A stretch of 9,623 bases of DNA from a bacterium (GTDB taxonomy: Bacteria; Desulfobacterota; GWC2-55-46). Positions 5,459 to 9,623 of the stretch are shown one piece after another. Below the pieces are notes generated by a model. It was not told the DNA's origin. It saw only the letters and a program-made list of their open reading frames with translations, and did not search any database. Both the position numbers and the translations under genes were made by a program. Within the stretch, counting starts at the first letter, position 1. The number at the start of each line of letters is the position of its first letter. The stretch covers positions 1 to 9,623 of the forward strand of contig SCQA01000098.1 of the NCBI GenBank assembly GCA_004298725.1, written 5' to 3'.

Positions 5459-6811
5459 GTGACAAAAGAAGAGCTTGAAAAGAGGCATCCTGATTACGAC
5501 GCATGGGTAGGCCAGTGGCGTTTTTATATGCGGTCGTATCTCGGAGGAAAAGTTTACAGGGACGGCGACTACCTGCTTCAGCACCCGTTTGAAAGCGCGG
5601 CCAATTATAAAAGAAGAAAGGAAACGGCGTACTACTACAACTATTGCGGCCCGATAGTCGACATATTCGTGTCGCATCTTTTCAGGCGGGAGGCGCGCGC
5701 CGATTTCGGCTCTCTTACCGGCGACTTGCTCTTCGAGGCATTTCTAAATGACGCCGATCTCGACGGCGCGTCGCTTAAGCACTTCATGCGCGACGCCGAG
5801 AGGCTTGCGGGCGTCTATGGCAGGGTTTCCATACTCGTTGATAAGCCCGGCGTGCCGGCCCTTACTCTTGCCGGGGCAATGCAAGACGGCATAAGGCCGT
5901 ATGTAACGCTTGTAACGCCTGAAAACCTTGTTGATTGGTCTTATGAAAGGCTCGCGTCCGGTAAGCCCATGCTCAGCATGGTTAAAATAAAAGAGGGCGA
6001 AGACGAGTACCGCATATGGACAAAAGACCGCTGGGAGCTTTGGGAGGTTGAAGAAGACGGCTCGACGGTTTTAATTGCCATGGGCGAACACGGCCTCGGC
6101 GAAGTGCCGCTTGTGAATCTGTATAACAGAAAATCAGGCGCTCAGATGCTTGGCGTGTCAGACCTTCAGGACATAGCCGACATAAACAAGAATATATATT
6201 ACCTCTGTTCGGATGCCAAGGAGATTATCGAAAACACGGCCTTCCCCATGCTTGCGGTGCCATATGAAAAGGGCGGGGGCGATAAAAAAGCGCTTGGGCC
6301 AAGGAACATCCTGCAGTTCGACCCTGCCGAACCCAACGCCCGTCCGTACTGGTTAGAAGCGCCCCATTCGTCGCTTACCGAAATACGCGAATGGGTAAAG
6401 CAGGATATCGCCGAGATACACCGCATAGCGAAGATGGGCGGCGTAAAGGCAACCGAGGATTACGGCGCGGTTAAATCAGGCGTCGCGCTTGAGCTTGAGT
6501 ATCAGCAGTTATACGCCGCTCTCAGCGAAAAAGCCGATAATCTGGAGCTTGCACAAAACAAGGTGCTGGAGTTGTGGGCCAAGTGGCAGGGAAAATTTTT
6601 TGACGGAGTCGTTGATTACCCGGACGACTTCTCGGCGCGGGATATTGACAGAGACATTGACAACGCCATAAAGACGCAGTCCGCGCGGGTGGATTCGGCG
6701 ACGTTCAAAAGAGAGCTTCAAAAGAAGATAGCCGCCGCGGCGCTTCCGAAGCTCGACGAGTCAGTAAGAACAACGATAAACAGCGAAATAGATTTAAGCG
6801 TTGTTTGCTGA
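5459..6811 (+). CDS. Phage portal protein
   Basis: The 450-residue product fits a portal protein, the dodecameric ring at one capsid vertex that serves as DNA entry, motor dock and head-tail connector. The call rests on size, position between terminase and scaffold, and sequence style: an N-terminal part rich in Tyr and Arg with GPIVDIFVSHLFRRE (about residues 63-77), a central beta-rich region (LVDWSYERLASGKP onwards), SDLQDIADINKNIYYL as the long central helix, and a C-terminal helical region ending DESVRTTINSEIDLS. The N-terminal pattern recalls DUF4055-type portals, which I cannot confirm. GTG is the start, with GAGGT (5449-5453) five bases upstream. A small hairpin (5419-5433) lies in the 50-base gap after the terminase gene, without a T tract. 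Confidence 0.85.
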   Translation: MTKEELEKRHPDYDAWVGQWRFYMRSYLGGKVYRDGDYLLQHPFESAANYKRRKETAYYYNYCGPIVDIFVSHLFRREARADFGSLTGDLLFEAFLNDADLDGASLKHFMRDAERLAGVYGRVSILVDKPGVPALTLAGAMQDGIRPYVTLVTPENLVDWSYERLASGKPMLSMVKIKEGEDEYRIWTKDRWELWEVEEDGSTVLIAMGEHGLGEVPLVNLYNRKSGAQMLGVSDLQDIADINKNIYYLCSDAKEIIENTAFPMLAVPYEKGGGDKKALGPRNILQFDPAEPNARPYWLEAPHSSLTEIREWVKQDIAEIHRIAKMGGVKATEDYGAVKSGVALELEYQQLYAALSEKADNLELAQNKVLELWAKWQGKFFDGVVDYPDDFSARDIDRDIDNAIKTQSARVDSATFKRELQKKIAAAALPKLDESVRTTINSEIDLSVVC

Positions 6812-6903
6812 CTCTTTTGACTAACGCCGCTCCTTCGCAGACGGACAAGGCCGTGCCGATAACCCTTACGGCAAGGCTTAAGCGGTTAAAACAGGGGAAT
6901 TAA
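6805..6903 (+). CDS. Possible 32-codon ORF after the portal gene
   Basis: A frame different from the portal's stays open across the portal stop to 6903. From TTG 6805 it encodes 32 residues including NAAPSQTDKAVPITLTARLK. Codon choice looks like that of neighbouring genes. There is no good ribosome binding site, and the portal C-terminus looks naturally complete, so this may be a small coupled gene, a decayed fragment, or chance. Confidence 0.2.
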   Translation: MLTLLTNAAPSQTDKAVPITLTARLKRLKQGN

Positions 6904-6920
6904 AGTTTTCAAGGAGGCTT

Positions 6921-7595
6921 ATGCATACGGTTGACGAACTTAAAACGGCGGTAACGAACGAAGGAAATAAAAATGCCGGAGCCGAAGCCGGCAAGGTCGC
7001 TTTTCTTCCCGAACAGCAGGCAAGGGTGCAGGAGTTGATAGACGAAGCTTACAGAAAGGCTTTTGCCAAGGCGCAAAAAAAACCTTCGTCCGATGAAGTC
7101 GAGCGCCTTAAGTCCGAGGTTGTAAGCCTGCGTGAAGACAAAAAGAGCGCGGAGGTCTATAAGGCGATATCGCGTTTTAACGTGGTCAATGCCGACGACG
7201 TCGCAAAGCTCATAGGCTCAAATGTAAGGCTTGGCGATGACGGCGCGGTAACGGTTGTAAACGATTCAGGCGCCGCGCGTATCAGCGCTGGAGGGCATCC
7301 GATCGGCATTGAGGAGTTTATCGCGGGCTGGCTTAGCGAAAGGCCGCATTTTTTGAGGGGTTCGGGCTCAACCGGAGCCGGGTCTTTCGGCGCGAGGCAT
7401 GAGGCCGGTTACAGGCCGTCACAGAACACATCCGACCCGTCTTTTTGGCGCACAGTGCCGAGGGACGACCTCGACAGGCTTCTTGCCGGAGGCATAACGG
7501 TTCAGGGTTCAGCCGGGCAGACATATAAATTCCGCGACGTGAAAAACCCGTTCATTGAGGCGCGCAGAAGAAAGGCGCAGGCTGTAAAGAGATAA
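6921..7595 (+). CDS. Phage head scaffolding protein
   Basis: This 224-residue protein fits a scaffolding protein, which guides capsid assembly and then leaves or is cleaved. An N-terminal helical, charged segment (about residues 30-80: PEQQARVQELIDEAYRKAFAKAQ, then EVERLKSEVVSLREDKKSAEVY) is predicted coiled coil. A central part follows with GIEEFIAGWLSERPHFLR, a pattern common in phage scaffolds. The C-terminus is strongly basic (IEARRRKAQAVKR), as in scaffolds that bind coat protein through a positive tail. No protease active-site motif is seen, so it does not look like a protease-scaffold fusion. The ribosome binding site is AAGGAGG (6911-6917), only three bases from the ATG. It lies between portal and major capsid genes, the normal position. 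Confidence 0.83.
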   Translation: MHTVDELKTAVTNEGNKNAGAEAGKVAFLPEQQARVQELIDEAYRKAFAKAQKKPSSDEVERLKSEVVSLREDKKSAEVYKAISRFNVVNADDVAKLIGSNVRLGDDGAVTVVNDSGAARISAGGHPIGIEEFIAGWLSERPHFLRGSGSTGAGSFGARHEAGYRPSQNTSDPSFWRTVPRDDLDRLLAGGITVQGSAGQTYKFRDVKNPFIEARRRKAQAVKR

Positions 7596-7686
7596 AAACA
7601 TTACGCCGCCGATATTAAAGTCTGCGGTGAAGCTCTCAAAAGCGGCGAGCAAACATTAGTTGAATAGATGAAACAAAGGAGGTTTT

Positions 7687-8550
7687 ATGTTTAATGAAGT
7701 AACCACGGCAAGCGCAAGCTCAGGCGAGCTTGTAGCCGCTGAAATAGTTTCAAGACTTGTAATAGATGCCGCTTACGCCGGGGCCGTCATGCCGCCGCTT
7801 GTAAGGGTGGCCGACATAAGCGGAGACGGCACGTTGTCCGTTGAGTTTCCAAAGTGGCCGCTCCTTGCCGCGTCTGACTTGACAGAGGCGCTTGACCTTA
7901 CGAACACGGCGGTAAATACAACGTCCGCGTTAGTCAACGCGGATGAGGCCGGCATTATGATAACAGTTACGGACATGCTTCTTAACGGGGCTGGCCTTGG
8001 CGGGTTGGAGCCTTTTGCAGGTGAGCTTGGCAAGGCGCTGGCCAATAAAATAGACTTCGACATACTCGCCGCAGTATCAGATTTCACAAGTTCCGTGGGT
8101 ACAAGCGGCGCTCTTTTAACCGAAGCTGATTTTCTGTCGGCCATATATCAGCTTGAGGCCGGCAACGCCAAAGGGCCGTTCGTGGCGGTGCTCCATCCGT
8201 ATCAGGTCAGTAACCTCCGTAAAGCCATTGCAGGGTCAGGCGGAACGGTCTGGGGCGGACCGGTGGCCCCGGCTGACAACATAGGCGCTCTCGGCGCGCT
8301 TTACGGAATAGACATAGTCCAGTCAACCAACTGCGCGTCCGTCAATTTGAATGTTGACAGGCAGGGCGTGATGATGCCGCTTGGCAACCAGTCGGGCCTC
8401 GCGTATGTGCTGAAGGTGGGCGCGAAGACCGAGTTTCAAAGGGATGCTTCGCTAAGGGCCACGGAAATTATCGTTACGGCCATCTATGGGCAGGGTTGCG
8501 TAAATCCGGCCGCAAACGGCGGAGTGAAAATCATAACCAAGCACGAGTAA
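7687..8550 (+). CDS. Major capsid protein (HK97-fold expected)
   Basis: The 287-residue product is the likely shell subunit of the head. Support: its place directly after the scaffold, one of the best ribosome binding sites in the window (AAAGGAGG, 7676-7683), and sequence typical of capsid proteins, with an Ala/Gly/Ser-rich body, an N-terminal EIVSRLVIDAAYAGAVMPPLVRV segment, an E-loop-like region (VEFPKWPLLAASDLTEALDL), a long helix (GELGKALANKIDFDILAAVS) and a C-terminal beta region with TEFQRDASLRATEIIVTAIYG. The length suits capsids made with a separate scaffold. The HK97 fold is inferred from family style, not from a decisive motif. A large stem-loop follows the stop codon directly. Confidence 0.9.
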   Translation: MFNEVTTASASSGELVAAEIVSRLVIDAAYAGAVMPPLVRVADISGDGTLSVEFPKWPLLAASDLTEALDLTNTAVNTTSALVNADEAGIMITVTDMLLNGAGLGGLEPFAGELGKALANKIDFDILAAVSDFTSSVGTSGALLTEADFLSAIYQLEAGNAKGPFVAVLHPYQVSNLRKAIAGSGGTVWGGPVAPADNIGALGALYGIDIVQSTNCASVNLNVDRQGVMMPLGNQSGLAYVLKVGAKTEFQRDASLRATEIIVTAIYGQGCVNPAANGGVKIITKHE

Positions 8551-8610
8551 GGCCTTCAGCCCAATCGTCTTCCCTCCTCCCGTTCGGGAGGAGGGGGCGG
8601 TTGACGGCCT
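8550..8610 (+). other. Large stem-loop after the major capsid gene
   Basis: The inner stem is a perfect 10-bp GC-rich helix (8572-8581 with 8586-8595) capped by a GTTC tetraloop. An outer imperfect stem joins AGGCCTTCAGCC (8550-8561) with GGTTGACGGCCT (8599-8610), with one mismatch and one G-U pair. No T tract follows, so it is not a standard intrinsic terminator. It may slow 3' decay of capsid mRNA or lower expression of the genes behind it; both are inferences. Confidence 0.6.
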
Positions 8611-8656
8611 GCGCGGGTTGGTGATTTGCGCATGGTTTTAGAAAAGGAGGCGGCGT

Positions 8657-8926
8657 ATGTCGGATGTTTTAAGGGCAATGGTCAATAAGGGTTTTAAGCC
8701 GCTTGCCGGAAGCAGGTACGGCGCCATAGGCATTAAACGGTTATTGTCTCCGGTGAAAGAAACGCAAACGGAACAGAAGTGGTTTTACAGCGGCACGCAT
8801 ATGCCGGACGGAACGCCAATTACCATTTCAGCGCGCGGTGAGGTTCAAATACAACAGTATTTAGACAGGGGGTTTTTGCCGTTTGAATGCGGTGGCGGAG
8901 TTAAAGGCCGTTTGGCGGATTTTTAA
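8657..8926 (+). CDS. Hypothetical 89-residue phage protein after the capsid gene
   Basis: I do not recognise this protein. It starts at an ATG six bases after a full AAGGAGG (8644-8650), so translation is very likely. The sequence looks mainly beta, with KWFYSGTHMPDGTPITISARGEVQI (about residues 41-65) followed by QQYLDRGFLPFECGGG. There is no membrane segment or catalytic motif, and only one cysteine. Its position, right after the major capsid gene and before a tail-completion-like gene, is where phages often carry capsid decoration, head-closure or connector proteins. It is shorter than usual connectors, so any of these roles is only a possibility. Confidence 0.72.
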   Translation: MSDVLRAMVNKGFKPLAGSRYGAIGIKRLLSPVKETQTEQKWFYSGTHMPDGTPITISARGEVQIQQYLDRGFLPFECGGGVKGRLADF

Positions 8927-8954
8927 ACCTTCAAAAGCAGAGGGAGGGCCGGAC

Positions 8955-9113
8955 GTGGAAAAAAGAAAGGCAGTTGAAAAAGTTACGGAAAGAATGTACA
9001 GGCATTTTGAGAAGACAAACGGCAGGCTTCCCGATGGAAAAGAAGTCCGGTGTATGGAAGAAAAAGTTAAGAAAGCGGCTTTGACAGCGGATAATATAAA
9101 GGAACGCGCATGA
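8955..9113 (+). CDS. Hypothetical 52-residue charged helical protein
   Basis: A small, Lys/Glu-rich, probably all-helical protein of unknown function (MEKRKAVEKVTERMYRHFEK onwards). I chose GTG 8955 because AGGGAGGG (8941-8948) lies six bases upstream, giving a gene that begins 28 bases after the previous stop. The same frame is open to a TTG at 8883, but that longer version would overlap the preceding gene and has no ribosome binding site. Its stop overlaps the next start in ATGA (9110-9113), so the two are probably translationally coupled and act in the same head or joint assembly step. Confidence 0.62.
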   Translation: MEKRKAVEKVTERMYRHFEKTNGRLPDGKEVRCMEEKVKKAALTADNIKERA

Positions 9114-9571
9114 GTTTTACGGCGGAGGTTACGGGCAATTGGAGGCGAAAAAACAACGCGCTTGAAGGCGTAGTTACGCCTGAACTTCTTAGCGAGCTTG
9201 GCGAGGTTGCCGTAAAGATGCTTCGAGAGCGCATGGCCAAGGGCATTGACGTTGAGGGCAGGCCGTTCCAGCCGTATTCAGCGGGCTGGAAAAAAGCGCG
9301 GGTTAAACGCGGCAAAGCGTCGGCACCGGTTGATTTGAATTTTGAAGGAAATATGCTTGCAAGCATGAAGGCAATCGTAAATGCGGCGGGCGGTGAAGTC
9401 GCCATAAGCTTTGAAAACGGCAAAGAAGCTGAAAAGGCGAATTTTCATAACGTGTCAGGGGCAGGCTCGTCAAAGGTTCGCAGGGTGTTTTTGGGGCTTA
9501 CGGAGAGCGAGGCTGACGTGCTTGAAGAATTACTTAAAAGCCGCTTGGCAAAGACTGCGGCGTTTTCATAA
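9110..9571 (+). CDS. Phage virion morphogenesis / tail-completion-like protein
   Basis: This 153-residue protein resembles the group that includes Mu gpG and P2 gpS-type tail-completion or head-tail joining proteins. The recognisable pattern is an N-terminal helix with MLRERMAKG, then GIDVEGRPFQPYSAGWKKAR (residues 45-64), DLNFEGNMLASMK, a central beta element EVAISFENGKEAEKANFHN and VRRVFLGL near the C-terminus. Its likely role is at the neck or tail end, closing the filled head or joining the tail. AAAGGA (9098-9103) lies six bases upstream of the ATG, which overlaps the preceding stop by ATGA. The family call rests on motif spacing seen by eye; a general gp10-like neck protein is the alternative. 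Confidence 0.75.
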   Translation: MSFTAEVTGNWRRKNNALEGVVTPELLSELGEVAVKMLRERMAKGIDVEGRPFQPYSAGWKKARVKRGKASAPVDLNFEGNMLASMKAIVNAAGGEVAISFENGKEAEKANFHNVSGAGSSKVRRVFLGLTESEADVLEELLKSRLAKTAAFS

Positions 9572-9592
9572 GACGGGCGAGGCGGTGAGACC

Positions 9593-9623
9593 ATGAAACA
9601 GCGTTTTATATGCGATACGTCGG
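9593..9623 (+). CDS. Start of a downstream phage gene (3'-partial)
   Basis: An ATG 21 bases after the previous stop opens a frame (MKQRFICDTS) that runs off the right edge. GGTGAG (9584-9589) is close upstream as a possible ribosome binding site. From position it should be another neck or tail gene, but ten codons are too few to identify it. Confidence 0.5.
   Translation, partial: MKQRFICDTS

Noticed and set aside
8883..8954. N-terminal extension of the 52-residue gene to a TTG at 8883
   Set aside because: It overlaps the preceding gene and has no ribosome binding site, while GTG 8955 has an excellent one.
9411..9596. Second + strand frame inside the tail-completion gene
   Set aside because: It is a shadow frame with a Lys/Arg-rich product and no ribosome binding site, and it overlaps a protein with recognisable motifs.

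Overview
The window joins a short piece of bacterial chromosome to the head (packaging and capsid) module of a tailed phage or prophage. All genes are on the + strand. The host part (1 to about 2290) is the C-terminal half of a membrane pyrophosphatase with the sequence signature of the K+-dependent subfamily, a strong intrinsic terminator, and the translation-associated ATPase gene ychF. The host is a bacterium with strong AAGGAGG-type ribosome binding sites and mid-range GC. A Deltaproteobacteria- or Nitrospirae-like lineage is a guess from gene content only. Codon habits of the host and phage genes look alike by eye (many CTT Leu, GCC Ala and GGC Gly codons), which suggests the phage is adapted to this host.

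From about 2287 to 2730 the DNA becomes AT-rich and holds no convincing protein gene. It does hold a promoter with both consensus hexamers at 17-bp spacing and nested inverted repeats, a 15-codon leader ORF with a good ribosome binding site, a 16-bp near-palindrome and a weak terminator-like hairpin. This looks like a control region at the junction with the phage. No integrase, tRNA or recognisable attachment core is visible here.

The phage part starts with a small protein resembling sigma-70 region 4 (possible late-gene regulator) and a 57-residue unknown protein, closed by a strong terminator at 3268-3305. A 61-residue protein with a CCHC zinc-finger pattern follows. Then comes the conventional order: terminase small subunit, terminase large subunit, portal, scaffold, major capsid protein, two small proteins of unknown role, a tail-completion/virion-morphogenesis-like protein, and the first codons of another gene cut by the right edge. 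The terminase cuts and pumps DNA, the portal is the entry ring, and the scaffold and capsid proteins build the prohead. The later genes probably make the head-tail joint.

The packaging and capsid proteins are of recognisable type. The least explained parts are the control region, the small regulator-like genes ahead of the terminase, the large stem-loop after the capsid gene and the two small genes behind it. I see no CRISPR array, rRNA, tRNA or insertion sequence.
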